This document shows positions 38,641-50,857 of a DNA stretch of 64,000 nucleotides, piece after piece. How positions within the stretch are numbered: position 1 is the stretch's first letter; each line of letters opens with the position of its first letter. A program made the translations under genes and the position numbers. The notes beneath the pieces were generated by a model, which saw nothing but the letters and a program-made list of their open reading frames with translations, had not been told where the DNA came from and ran no database searches. The stretch is taken from contig OU964919.1 of assembly GCA_918807975.1 (NCBI GenBank), positions 27,659,824-27,723,823 of the forward strand, given 5' to 3'. Source of the DNA: Aplidium turbinatum (taxonomy: Eukaryota > Chordata > Ascidiacea > Aplousobranchia > Polyclinidae).

Positions 38641-41600
38641 AGTGAAAATTATTGAAAAAAATTTTCTATTCAAAATAAATTTTCAAAAATTTTTCTAAGA
38701 CATTTCATACAGTGAAAAATAATTTTTTTTTGCGAAACTGTCTAATTCTTTTTGTTTGAAACTAACGTCATTAAAAATTGTCTAAGAAAGTTTTTTTACG
38801 TACTAAAAGTGAAAATTATTGAAAAAAATTTTCTTTTCAAAATAAATTTTCAAAAATTTTTCCAAGACATTTCATACAGTGAAAAATAATTTTTTTTTGC
38901 GAAACTGTCTAATTCTTTTTGTTTGAAACTAACGTCATTAAAAATTGTCTAAGAAAGTTTTTTTACGTACTAAAAGTGAAAATTATTGAAAAAAATTTTC
39001 TTTTCAAAAAAAATTTTTCAAAGACATTTCATACAGTGAAAAATAAATTTTTTTTGCGAAACTGTCTAATTCTTTTTGTTTGAAACTAACGTCATTAAAA
39101 ATTTTCTAAGAAAGTTTTTTTACGTACTAAAAGTAAAAATTATTGAAAAAAAATTGTCTTTTCAAAAAAATTTCTCTAAGACATTTCATACAGTGAAAAA
39201 TAAATTTTTTTTGCGAAACTGTCTAATTCTTTTTGTTTGAAACTAACGTCATTAAAAATTGTCTAAGAAAGTTTTTTTACGTACTAAAAGTGAAAATCAT
39301 TGAAAAAACATTGTCTTTTCAAAAAAATTTTTCTAAGACATTTCATACAGTGAAAAATAATTTTTTTTTGCGAAACTGTCTAATTCTTTTTGTTTGAAAC
39401 TAACGTCATTAAAAATTGTCTAAGAAAGTTTTTTTACGTACTAAAAGTGAAAATTATTGAAAACAAATTGTCTTTTCAAAAAAATTTTTCTAAGACATTT
39501 CATACAGTGAAAAATAATTTTTTTTTGCGAAACTGTCTAATTCTTTTTGTTTGAAACTAACGTCATTAAAAATTGTCTAAGAAAGTTTTTTTACGTACTA
39601 AAAGTGAAAATTATTGAAAAAAATTGTCTTTTCAAAAAAAATTTTCAAAAATTTTTTTAAGACATTTCATACAGTGAAAAATAATTTTTTTTTGCGAAAC
39701 TGTCTAATTCTTTTTGTTTGAAACTAACGTCATTAAAAATTGTCTAAGAAAGTTTTTTTACGTACTAAAAGTGAAAATTATTGAAAAAAAATTGTCTTTT
39801 CAAAAGATATATTTCTAAGACTCTTCATACAGTGAAAAATAATTTTTTTTTGCGAAACTGTCTAATTCTTTTTGTTTGAAACTAACGTCATTAAAAATTG
39901 TCTAAGAAAGTTTTTTTACGTACTAAAAGTGAAAATTATTGAAAAAAAATTTTCTTTTCAAAAAATTTTTTCTAAGACATTTCATACAGTGAAAAATAAT
40001 TTTTTTTGCAAAACTGTCTAATTCTTTTTGTTTGAAACTAACGTCATTAAAAATTGTCTAAGAAAGTTTTTTTACGTACTAAAAGTGAAAATTATTGAAA
40101 AAAATTTTCTTTTCAAAAAAAATTTTTCAAAGACATTTCATACAGTGAAAAATAAATTTTTTTTGCGAAGCTGTCTAATTCTTTTTGTTTGAAACTAACG
40201 TCATTAAAAATTGTCTAAGAAAGTTTTTTTACGTACTAAAAGTGAAAATTATTGAAAAAAATTTTCTATTCAAAATAAATTTTCAAAAATTTTTCTAAGA
40301 CATTTCATAGAGTGAAAAATAATTTTTTTTTGCGAAACTGTCTAATTCTTTTTGTTTGAAACTAACGTCATTAAAAATTGTCTAAGAAAGTTTTTTTACG
40401 TACTAAAAGTGAAAATTATTGAAAAAAATTTTCTTTTCAAAATAAATTTTCAAAAATTTTTCTAAGACATTTCATACAGTGAAATATAATTTTTTTTTTG
40501 CGAAACTGTCTAATTCTTTTTGTTTGAAACTAACGTCATTAAAAATTGTCTAAGAAAGTTTTTTTACGTACTAAAAGTGAAAATCATTGAAAAAAAATTG
40601 TCTTTTCAAAAAAATTTTTCCAAGACATTTCATACAGTAAAAAATAATTTTTTTTTGCGAAACTGTCTAATTCTTTTTGTTTGAAACTAACGTCATTAAA
40701 AAATGTCTAAGAAAGTTTTTTTACGTACTAAAAGTGAAAATTATTGAAAACAAATTGTCTTTTCAAAAAAATTTTTCTAAGACATTTCATACAGTGAAAA
40801 ATAATTTTTTTTTGCTAAACTGTCTAATTCTTTTTGTTTGAAACTAACGTCATTAAAAATTGTCTAAGAAAGTTTTTTTACGTACTAAAAGTGAAAATTA
40901 TTGAAAAAAATTTTCTTTTCAAAAAAATTTTTCAAAAATTTTTTTAAGACATTTCATACAGTGAAAAATAATTTTTTTTTCCGAAACTGTCTAATTCTTT
41001 TTGTTTGAAACTAACGTCATTAAAAATTGTCTAAGAAAGTTTTTTTACGTACTAAAAGTGAAAATTATTGAAAAAAAGTTGTCTTTTCAAAAGATATATT
41101 TCTAAGACATTTCATACAGTGAAAAATAATTTTTTTTTGCGAAACTGTCTAATTCTTTTTGTTTGAAACTAACGTCATTAAAAATTGTCTAAGAAAGTTT
41201 TTTTACGTACTAAAAGTGAAAATTATTGAAAAAAAATTGTCTTTTCAAAAAAATTTTTCTAAGACATTTCATACAGTGAAAAATAATTTTTTTTTGCGAA
41301 GCTGTCTAATTCTTTTGTTTGAAACTAACGTCATTAAAAATTGTCTAAGAAAGTTTTTTTACGTACTAAAAGTGAAAATTATTGAAAAAAATTTTCTTTT
41401 CAAAAAAAATTTGTCAAAGACATTTCATACAGTGAAAAATAAATTTTTTTTGCGAAGCTGTCTAATTCTTTTTGTTTGAAACTAACGTCATTAAAAATTG
41501 TCTAAGAAAGTTTTTTTACGTACTAAAAGTGAAAATTATTGAAAAAAATTTTCTTTTCAAAATAAATTTTCAAAAATTTTTCTAAGACATTTCATACAGT

Positions 41601-42959
41601 GAAATATAATTTTTTTTTGCGAAACTGTCTAATTCTTTTTGTTTGAAACTAACGTCATTAAAAATTGTCTAAGAAAGTTTTTTTACGTACTAAAAGTGAA
41701 AATTATTGAAAAAAAGTTGTCTTTTCAAAAGATATATTTCTAAGACATTTCATACAGTGAAAAATAATTTTTTTTTGCGAAACTGTCTAATTCTTTTTGT
41801 TTGAAACTAACGTCATTAAAAATTGTCTAAGAAAGTTTTTTTACGTACTAAAAGTGAAAATTATTGAAAAAAATTTTCTATTCAAAATAAATTTTCAAAA
41901 ATTTTTCTAAGACATTTCATACAGTGAAAAATAATTTTTTTTTGCGAAACTGTCTAATTCTTTTTGTTTGAAACTAACGTCATTAAAAATTGTCTAAGAA
42001 AGTTTTTTTACGTACTAAAAGTGAAAATTATTGAAAAAAATTTTCTTTTCAAAATAAATTTTCAAAAATTTTTCTAAGACATTTCATACAGTGAAATATA
42101 ATTTTTTTTTGCGAAACTGTCTAATTCTTTTTGTTTGAAACTAACGTCATTAAAAATTTTCTAAGAAAGTTTTTTTACGTACTAAAAGTGAAAATTATTG
42201 AAAAAAAATTGTCTTTTCAAAAAAATTTCTCTAAGACATTTCATACAGTGAAAAATAATTTTTTTTTGCGAAACTGTCTAATTCTTTTTGTTTGAAACTA
42301 ACGTCATTAAAAATTGTCTAAGAAAGTTTTTTTACGTACTAAAAGTGAAAATTATTGAAAAAAAATTGTCTTTTCAAAAAAATTTTTCCAAGACATTTCA
42401 TACAGTAAAAAATAATTTTTTTTTGCGAAACTGTCTAATTCTTTTTGTTTGAAACTAACGTCATTAAAAACTGTCTAAGATGGTTTTTTTACGTACTAAA
42501 AGTGAAAATTATTGAAAAAAAATTGTCTTTTCAAAAGATATATTTCTAAGACTCTTCATACAGTGAAAAATAATTTTTTTTTGCGAAACTGTCTAATTCT
42601 TTTTGTTTGAAACTAACGTCATTAAAAATTGTCTAAGAAAGTTTTTTTACGTACTAAAAGTGAAAATTATTGAAAAAAAATTTTCTTTTCAAAAAATTTT
42701 TTCTAAGACATTTCATACAGTGAAAAATAATTTTTTTTGCAAAACTGTCTAATTCTTTTTGTTTGAAACTAACGTCATTAAAAATTATCTAAGAAAGTTT
42801 TTTTACGTACTAAAAGTGAAAATTATTGAAAAAAATTTTCTTTTCAAAAAAAATTATTCAAAGACATTTCATACAGTGAAAAATAAATTTTTTTTGCGAA
42901 GCTGTCTAATTCTTTTTGTTTAAAACTAACGTCATTAAAAATTGTCTAAGAAAGTTTTT

Positions 42960-44530
42960 TTACGTACTAAAAGTGAAAATTATTGAAAAAAAATTGTCTT
43001 TTCAAAAGATATATTTCTAAGACTCTTCATACAGTGAAAAATAATTTTTTTTTGCGAAACTGTCCAATTAATTTTGTTTAAAACTAACGTCATTAAAAAT
43101 TGTCTAAGAAAGTTTTTTTACGTACTAAAAGTGAAAATTATTGAAAAAAATTTTCTTTTCAAAAAAAATTTTTCAAAGACATTTGATACAGTGAAAAATA
43201 ATTTTTTTTTTCAAAACTACCCAATTCTTTTTGTTTCAAACTAACGTCATTAAAAATTGTCTAAAAAAGTTATTTTACGTACTGAAAGTGAAAATTATTC
43301 AAAAAAATTGTCTTTTCAAAACGTTTTTTCTAAGACATTTCATACAGTGAAAAATAATTTTTTTTTGCGAAACTATCCAATTCTTTTTGTTTGAAACTAA
43401 CGTCACTAAGAATTGTCTAAGAAAGTTTTTTTACGTACTAAAAGTGAAAATTATTGAAAAAAAATTGTCTTTTCAAAAAAATTTCTCTAAGACATTTCAT
43501 ACAGTGAAAAATAATTTTTTTTTGCGAAACTGTCTAATTCTTTTTGTTTGAAACTAACGTCATTAAAAATTGTCTAAGAAAGTTTTTTTACGTACTAAAA
43601 GTGAAAATCATTGAAAAAAAATTGTCTTTTCAAAAAAATTTTTCTAAGACATTTCATACAGTGAAAAATAATTTTTTTTTGCGAAACTGTCTAATTCTTT
43701 TTGTTTGAAACTAACGTCATTAAAAATTGTCTAAGAAAGTTTTTTTACGTACTAAAAGTGAAAATTATTGAAAACAAATTGTCTTTTCAAAAAAATTTTT
43801 CTAAGACATTTCATACAGTGAAAAATAATTTTTTTTTGCGAAACTGTCTAATTCTTTTTGTTTGGAACTAACGTCATTAAAAATTGTCTAAGAAAGTTTT
43901 TTTACGTACTAAAAGTGAAAATTATTGAAAAAAATTTTCTTTTCAAAAAAAATTTTCAAAAATTTTTTTAAGACATTTCATACAGTGAAAAATAATTTTT
44001 TTTTGCGAAACTGTCTAATTCTTTTTGTTTGAAACTAACGTCATTAAAAATTGTCTAAGATGGTTTTTTTACGTACTAAAAGTGAAAATTATTGAAAAAA
44101 AATTGTCTTTTCAAAAGATATATTTCTAAGACTCTTCATACAGTGAAAAATAATTTTTTTTTGCGAAACTGTCCAATTAATTTTGTTTAAAACTAACGTC
44201 ATTAAAAATTGTCTAAGAAAGTTTTTTTACGTACTAAAAGTGAAAATTATTGAAAAAAATATTCTTTTCAAAAAAAATTTTCAAAAATTTTTATAAGACA
44301 TTTGATACAGTGAAAAATAATTTTTTTTTTCAAAACTACCCAATTCTTTTTGTTTCAAACTAACGTCATTAAAAATTGTCTAAAAAAGTTATTTTACGTA
44401 CTAAAAGTGAAAATTATTCAAAAAAATTGTCTTTTCAAAACGTTTTTTCTAAGACATTTCATACAGTGAAAAATAATTTTTTTTTGCGAAACTATCCAAT
44501 TCTTTTTGTTTGAAACTAACGTCACTAAGA
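42960..44530 (+). repeat. A/B junction patchwork with a ~1.1 kb duplication
   Basis: Subfamily B sequence first appears near 43062 ('gtccaattaattttg' in place of 'gtctaattctttttg'). It continues to about 43410, after which pure subfamily A monomers return (about 43420-44130), and B then resumes near 44163 and continues to the window end. The segment 42960-43410 is repeated at 44070-44530: both start in a 'gactcttc' monomer (43021 and 44130), cross into the same B variant, and end at 'cgtcactaagaattgtc'. The second copy has a spacer about 10 bp longer (near 44280). The A/B boundary itself was therefore duplicated. Confidence 0.88.
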
Positions 44531-47500
44531 ATTGTCGAAGAAAGTTTTTTTACGTACTAAAAGTGAAATTATTGAAAAAAATTGTCTTTTCAAAAAAATT
44601 TTTCTAAGACATTTCATACAGTGAAAAATAATTTTTTTTGCGAAACTGTCCAATTCATTTTGTTTAAAACTAACGTCATTAAAAATTGTCTAAGAAAGTT
44701 TTTTTACGTACTAAAAGTGAAAATTATTGAAAAAAATGTTCTTTTCAAAAAAAATTTTCAAAAATTTTTATAAGACATTTGATACAGTGAAAAATAATTT
44801 TTTTTTTCAAAACTACCCAATTCTTTTTGTTTCAAACTAACGTCATTAAAAATTGTCTAAGAAAGTTATTTTACGTACTAAAAGTGAAAATTATTCAAAA
44901 AAATTGTCTTTTCAAAAAGTTTTTTCTAAGACATTTCATACAGTGAAAATTAATTTTTTTTTGCGAAACTATCCAATTCTTTTTGTTTGAAACTAACGTC
45001 ACTAAGAATTGTCGAAGAAAGTTTTTTTACGTACTAAAAGTGAAATTATTGAAAAAAAATTTTCTTTTCAAAAAAATTTTTCCAAGACATTTCATACAGT
45101 GAAAAATAATTTTTTTTTGCGAAACTGTCCAATTAATTTTGTTTGAAACTAACGTCATTAAAAATTGTCTAAGAAAGTTTTTTCACGTACTAAAAGTGAA
45201 AATTATTGAAAAAAAATCGTCTTTTCAAAAAAATTTTTCTAAGACATTTCATACAGTGAAAAATAATTTTTTTTCGAAACTGTCCAATTCATTTTGTTTA
45301 AAACTAACGTCATTAAAAATTGTCTAAGAAAGTTTTTTTACGTACTAAAAGTGAAAATTATTGAAGAAAATGTTCTTTTCAAAAAAAATTTTCAAAAACT
45401 TTTCTAAGACATTTCATACAGTGAAAAATAATTTTTTTTTTCGAAACTACCCAATTCTTTTTGTTTGAAACTAACGTCATTAAAAATTGTCGAAGAAAGT
45501 TTTTTTACGTACTAAAAGTGAAAATTATTGAAAAAAATTTTCTTTTCAAAAAAATTTTTCAAAGACATTTCATACAGTGAAAAATAATTTTTTTTGCGAA
45601 ACTGTCCAATTAATTTTGTTTGAAACTAACGTCATTAAAAATTGTCGAAGAAAGTTTTTTCACGTACTAAAAGTGAAAATTATTGAAAAAAATTGTCTTT
45701 TCAAAAAAATTTTTCTAAGACATTTCATACAGTGAAAAATAATTTTTTTTTGCGAAACTGTCCAATTAATTTTGTTTAAAACTAACGTCATTAAAAATTG
45801 TCTAAGAAAGTTTTTTTACGTACTAAAAGTGAAAATTATTGAGGAAAATGTTCTTTTCAAAAAAAATTTTCAAAAATTTTTCTAAGACATTTCATACAGT
45901 GAAAAATATTTTTTTTTTCGAAACTACCCAATTCTTTTTGTTTGAAACTAACGTCATTAAAAATTGTCTAAGAAAGTTATTTTACGTACTAAAAGTGAAA
46001 ATTATTCAAAAAAATTGTCTTTTCAAAAAAATTTTTCTAAGACATTTCATACAGTGAAAAATAATTTTTTTTTGCGAAACTATCCAATTCTTTTTGTTTG
46101 AAACTAACGTCATTAAAAATTGTCGAAGAAAGTTTTTTTACGTACTAAAAGTGAAAATTATTGAAAAAAATTTGTCTTTTCAAAAAAATTTTTCTAAGAC
46201 ATTTCATACAGTGAAAAATAATTTTTTTTTCGAAACTACCCAATTCTTTTTGTTTGAAACTAACGTCATTAAAAATTGTCTAAGAAAGTTATTTTACGTA
46301 CAAAAAGTGAAAATTATTGAAAAAAATTTGTCTTTTCAAAAAATTTTTTCTAAGACATTTCATACAGTGAAAAATAATTTTTTTTTGCGAAACTATCCAA
46401 TTCTTTTTGTTTGAAACTAACGTCACTAAAAATTGTCGAAGAAAGTTTTTTTACGTACTAAAAGTGAAAATTATTGAAAAAAAATTTTCTTTTCAAAAAA
46501 ATTTTTCCAAGACATTTCATACAGTGAAAAATAATTTTTTTTGCGAAACTGTCCAATTAATTTTGTTTAAAACTAACGTCATTAAAAATTGTCTAAGAAA
46601 GTTTTTTTACGTACTAAAAGTGAAAATTATTGAAAAAAATATTCTTTTCAAAAAAAATTTTCAAAAATTTTTATAAGACATTTGATACAGTGAAAAATAA
46701 TTTTTTTTTTCAAAACTACCCAATTCTTTTTGTTTCAAACTAACGTCATTAAAAATTGTCTAAAAAAGTTATTTTACGTACTAAAAGTGAAAATTATTCA
46801 AAAAAATTGTCTTTTCAAAAAGTTTTTTCTAAGACATTTCATACAGTGATAAATAATTTTTTTTTGCGAAACTATCCAATTCTTTTTGTTTGAAACTAAC
46901 GTCACTAAAAATTGTCTAAGAAAGTTTTTTTACGTACTAAAAGTGAAAATTATTGAAAAAAAATTGTCTTTTCAAAAAACTTTTTCTAAGACATTTCATA
47001 CAGTAAAAAATAATTTTTTTTTGCGAAACTATCCAATTAATTTTGTTTGAAACTAACGTCATTAAAAATTGTCTAAGAAAGTTATTTTACGTACTAAAAG
47101 TGAAAATTATTGAAAAAAAATTTTCTTTTCAAAAAAATTTTTCTAACACAATTCATACAGTGAAAAATAATTTTTTTTTGAAACTGTCCAATTCATTTTG
47201 TTTAAAACTAACGTCATTAAAAATTGTCTAAGAAAGTTTTTTTACGTACTAAAAGTGAAAATTATTGAAGAAAATGTTCTTTTCGAAAAAAATTTTCAAA
47301 AATTTTTCTAAGACATTTCATACAGTGAAAAATAATTTTTTTTTTCGAAACTACCCAATTCTTTTTGTTTGAAACTAACGTCATTAAAAATTGTCTAAGA
47401 AAGTTATTTTACGTACTAAAAGTGAAAATTATTCAAAAACATTGTCTTTTCAAAAAAATTTTTCTAAGACATTTCATACAGTGAAAAATAATTTTTTTTT

Positions 47501-48829
47501 GCGAAACTATCCAATTCTTTTTGTTTGAAACTAACGTCATTAAAAATTGTCGAAGAAAGTTTTTTTACGTACTAAAAGTGAAAATTATTGAAAAAAATTT
47601 GTCTTTTCAAAAAAATTTTTCTAAGACATTTCATACAGTGAAAAATAATTTTTTTTTCGAAACTACCCAATTCTTTTTGTTTGAAACTAACGTCATTAAA
47701 AATTGTCTAAGAAAGTTATTTTACGTACTCAAAGTGAAAATTATTCAAAAAAATTTTCTTTTCAAAAAATTTTTTCTAAGACATTTCATACAGTGAAAAA
47801 TAATTTTTTTTTGCGAAACTATCCAATTCTTTTTGTTTGAAAATAACGTCACTAAAAATTGTCGAAGAAAGTTTTTTTACGTACTAAAAGTGAAAATTAT
47901 TGAAAAAAAATTTTCTTTTCAAAAAAATTTTTCCAAGACATTTCATACAGTGAAAAATAATTTTTTTTTGCGAAACTGTCCAATTCATTTTGTTTGAAAC
48001 TAACGTCATTAAACATTGTCTAAGAAAGTTTTTTTACGTACTAAAAGTGGAAATTATTAAAAAAAAAATTTTCTTTTCAAAAAAATTTATCCAAGACATT
48101 TCATACGGTGAAAAATAATTTTTTTTTGCGAAACTGTCCAATTAATTTTGTTTGAAACTAACGTCATTAAAAATTGTCTAAGAAAGTTTTTTCACGTACT
48201 AAAAGTGAAAATTATTGAAAAAAAATTGTCTTTTCAAAAAAATTTTTCTAAGACATTTCATACAGTGAAAAATAATTTTTTTTGCGAAACTATCCAATTC
48301 ATTTTGTTTGAAACTAACGTCACTAAAAATTGTCTAAGAAAGTTTTTTTACGTACTAAAAGTGAAAATTATTGAAAAAAAATTGTCTTTTCAAAAAAATT
48401 TTTCTAAGACATTTCATACAGTAAAAAATAATTTTTTTTTGCGAAACTATCCAATTAATTTTGTTTGAAACTAACGTCATTAAAAATTGTCTAAGAAAGT
48501 TATTTTACGTACTCAAAGTGAAAATTATTGAAAAAAAATTGTCTTTTCAAAAAAATTTTTCTAAGACAATTCATACAATGAAAAATAATTTTTTTTCGAA
48601 ACTGTCCAATTCATTTTGTTTAAAACTAACGTCATTAAAAATTGTCTAAGAAAGTTTTTTTACGTACTAAAAGTGAAAATTATTGAAGAAAATGTTCTTT
48701 TCAAAAAAAATTTTCAAAAATTTTTCTAAGACATTTCATACAGTGAAAAATAATTTTTTTTTTCGAAACTACCCAATTCTTTTTGTTTGAAACTAACGTC
48801 ATTAAAAATTGTCTAAGAAAGTTTTTTTA

Positions 48830-49945
48830 CGTACAAAAAGTGAAAATTATTGAAAAAAAATTTTCCTTTCATAAAAATTTTTCCAAGACATTTCATACAT
48901 TGAAAAATAATTTTTTTTTGCGAAACTGTCCAATTTTTTTTATTTGAAGCTAACGTCATTAAACATTGTCTAAGAAAGTTGTTTTACATACTAAAAGTGA
49001 AAATTATTGAAAAAAAGTTGTCTTTTCAAACAAATTTTTCTAAGACATCTCATGCAGTGAAAAATAATTTTTTTTGCAAAACTATCCAATTCTTTTTGTT
49101 TGAAACTAACGTCATTAAAAAATGTCTAAGAAAGTTTTTTTACGTACTAAAAGTGAAAATTATTGAAAAAAATATGTTGTTTCAAAAAAACTTTTCTAAG
49201 ACATTTCATACAGTGAAAAGTATTTTTTTTTTTCGAAACTATCCAATTCTTTTTGTTTGAAACTAACGTCACTAGAAATTGTCTAAGAAAATTTTTTTAC
49301 GTACTAAAAGTGAAAATAATCGAAAAAAAATTGTCTTTCCAAAAAAATTTTTCTAAGACATTTCATACAGTGAAAAATAATTTTTTTTTTACGAAACTAC
49401 CCAATTCTTTTTGTTTGAAACTAACGTCATTAAAAATTGTCTAAGAAAGTTATTTTACGTACTAAAAGTGAAAATTATTCAAAAAAATTGTCTTTTCAAA
49501 AAAATTTTTCTAAGACATTTCATACAGTGAAAAATAATTTTTTTTTGCGAAACTATCCAATTCTTTTTGTTTGAAACTAACGTCATTAAAAATTGTCGAA
49601 GAAAGTTTTTTTACGTACTAAAAGTGAAAATTATTGAAAAAAATTTGTCTTTTCAAAAAAAATTTTTCTAAGACATTTCATACAGTGAAAAATATTTTTT
49701 TTTTCGAAACTACCCAATTCTTTTTGTTTGAAACTAACGTCATTAAAAATTGTCTAAGAAAGTTATTTTACGTACTAAAAGTGAAAATTATTCAAAAAAA
49801 TAGTCTTTTCAAAAAATTTTTTCTAAGACATTTCATACAGTGAAAAATAATTTTTTTTTGCTAAACTATCCAATTCTTTTTGTTTGAAACTAACGTCACT
49901 AAAAATTGTCGAAGAAAGTTTTTTTACGTACTAAAAGTGAAAATT
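48830..49945 (+). repeat. ~1.1 kb segment repeated 12.2 kb downstream (about 61037-62150)
   Basis: An unusual run of monomers occurs twice at a shift of about 12208 bp. Paired markers are 'gtacaaaaag' (48831/61039), 'ttttcctttcataaaa' (near 48861/61069), 'tttatttgaagctaacg' (near 48938/61146), 'gttgttttacatac' (near 48978/61186) and 'atatgttgtttc' (near 49172/61380). Single-base differences are present, such as 'catgcagtg' (near 49052) against 'catacagtg' (near 61260). Between the two lies the 5082 bp duplication, so these may be the two outer edges of a larger duplicated block that later expanded internally. Confidence 0.85.
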
Positions 49946-50151
49946 ATTGAAAATAAATTGTCTTTTCAAAAAAATTTTTCTAAGACAATTCATACAGTGA
50001 AAAATATTTTTTTTTTGCGAAACTATCCAATTCTTTTTGTTTGAAACTAACGTCACTAAAAATTTCTAAGAAAGTTTTTTTATGTACTAAAAGTGATAAT
50101 TATTGAAAAAAAATTGTCTTTTCAAAAAAAATCTTTCTAAGACATTTCATA

Positions 50152-50295
50152 CAGCAAAAAATACTTTTTTTTCCGAAACTGTCCAATTCATTTTGTTTGA
50201 AACTAACGTCATTAAACATAGTCTAAGAAAGTTTTTTCAGGTACTAAAAGTGAAAATTGTTGAAAAAAGTTTGTCTTATCAAAAAAATTTTCATA
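50152..50295 (+). repeat. Shortened monomer (~144 bp)
   Basis: The spacer ends 'cttatcaaaaaaattttcat' and runs straight into 'acagtg', so the usual 'tctaagacat' block is missing. The landmark interval is 144 bp here and 145 bp in its copy near 51427-51571. A third copy lies near 56510-56653, through the 5082 bp duplication. It is the shortest monomer type I measured. Confidence 0.82.
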
Positions 50296-50849
50296 CAGTG
50301 AAAAATAATTTTTTTTTGCAAAACTATCCAATTTTTTTTGTTTGAAACTAACGTCATTAAAAATTGTCTAAGAAAGTTTTTTTACGTACTAAAAGAGAAA
50401 ATTATTGAAAAAAATTTTCTTTTCAAAAAAAATTTTCAAAACTTTTTCTAAGACATTTCATACAGTAAAAAATAATTTTTTTTTGCGAAACTACCCAATT
50501 CTTTTTGTTTGAAACTAACGTAATTAAAAATTGTCTAAGAAAGTTTTTTTACATACTAGAAGTGAAAATTATAAAAAATAATTTTCTTTTCAAAAAAAAT
50601 TTTCAAAACTTTTTCTAAGACATTTCATACAGTGAAAAATAATTTTTTCTTGCAAAACTATCCAATTCTTTTTGTTTGAAACTAACGTCATTAAAAATTG
50701 TCTAAGAAAGTTTTTTTGCGTACTAAAAGAGAAAATTATTGAAAAAAATTTTCTTTTCAAAAAAAGTTTTCAAAAGTTTTTCTAAGACATTTCATACAGT
50801 GAAAAATAATTTTTTTTTGCGAAACTACCCAATTCATTTTGTTTGAAAC

Positions 50850-50857
50850 TGACGTCA
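50850..50857 (+). promoter_or_regulatory. Perfect TGACGTCA palindrome (first of nine)
   Basis: Most monomers read 'ctaacgtcatt' here. A subset of B monomers has G for the first A, giving the 8 bp palindrome TGACGTCA, which is the consensus cAMP-response/bZIP site. I found it at 50850, 52126, 52766, 55616, 55932, 57208, 57848, 60698 and 63991. All nine are in monomers with 'caattcattttg', and four of them are copies made by the 5082 bp duplication. It is a sequence match only; no protein binding is implied. Confidence 0.6.

Larger units (their letters stand above)
16300..43050 (+). repeat. Subfamily A, zone 2: HOR3 with new monomer variants
   Basis: From about 16.3 kb four variants appear that I did not see upstream: E, with 'aaaagaaattttc' and 'attcttttgtttg' (T4 instead of T5); F, with 'tttttcaaagac' and 'aataaattttttttgcgaagctg'; H1, with 'tctattcaaaataaa'; and H2, with 'ttcaaaataaattttc', 'gaaatataattt' and 'aaaattttctaag'. 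They are combined with retained HOR2/HOR1 types. A common order is R ('gactcttc'), S ('gcaaaactg'), F, H1, H2, Y ('tttctctaag'), a 'gaaaatcattg' monomer, c, long, then R again. R spacing varies (962, 1118-1119, 1286, 1600 and 1925 bp are seen between 30.5 and 39.8 kb), so the unit size is not fixed and monomers have been gained and lost. Confidence 0.85.
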
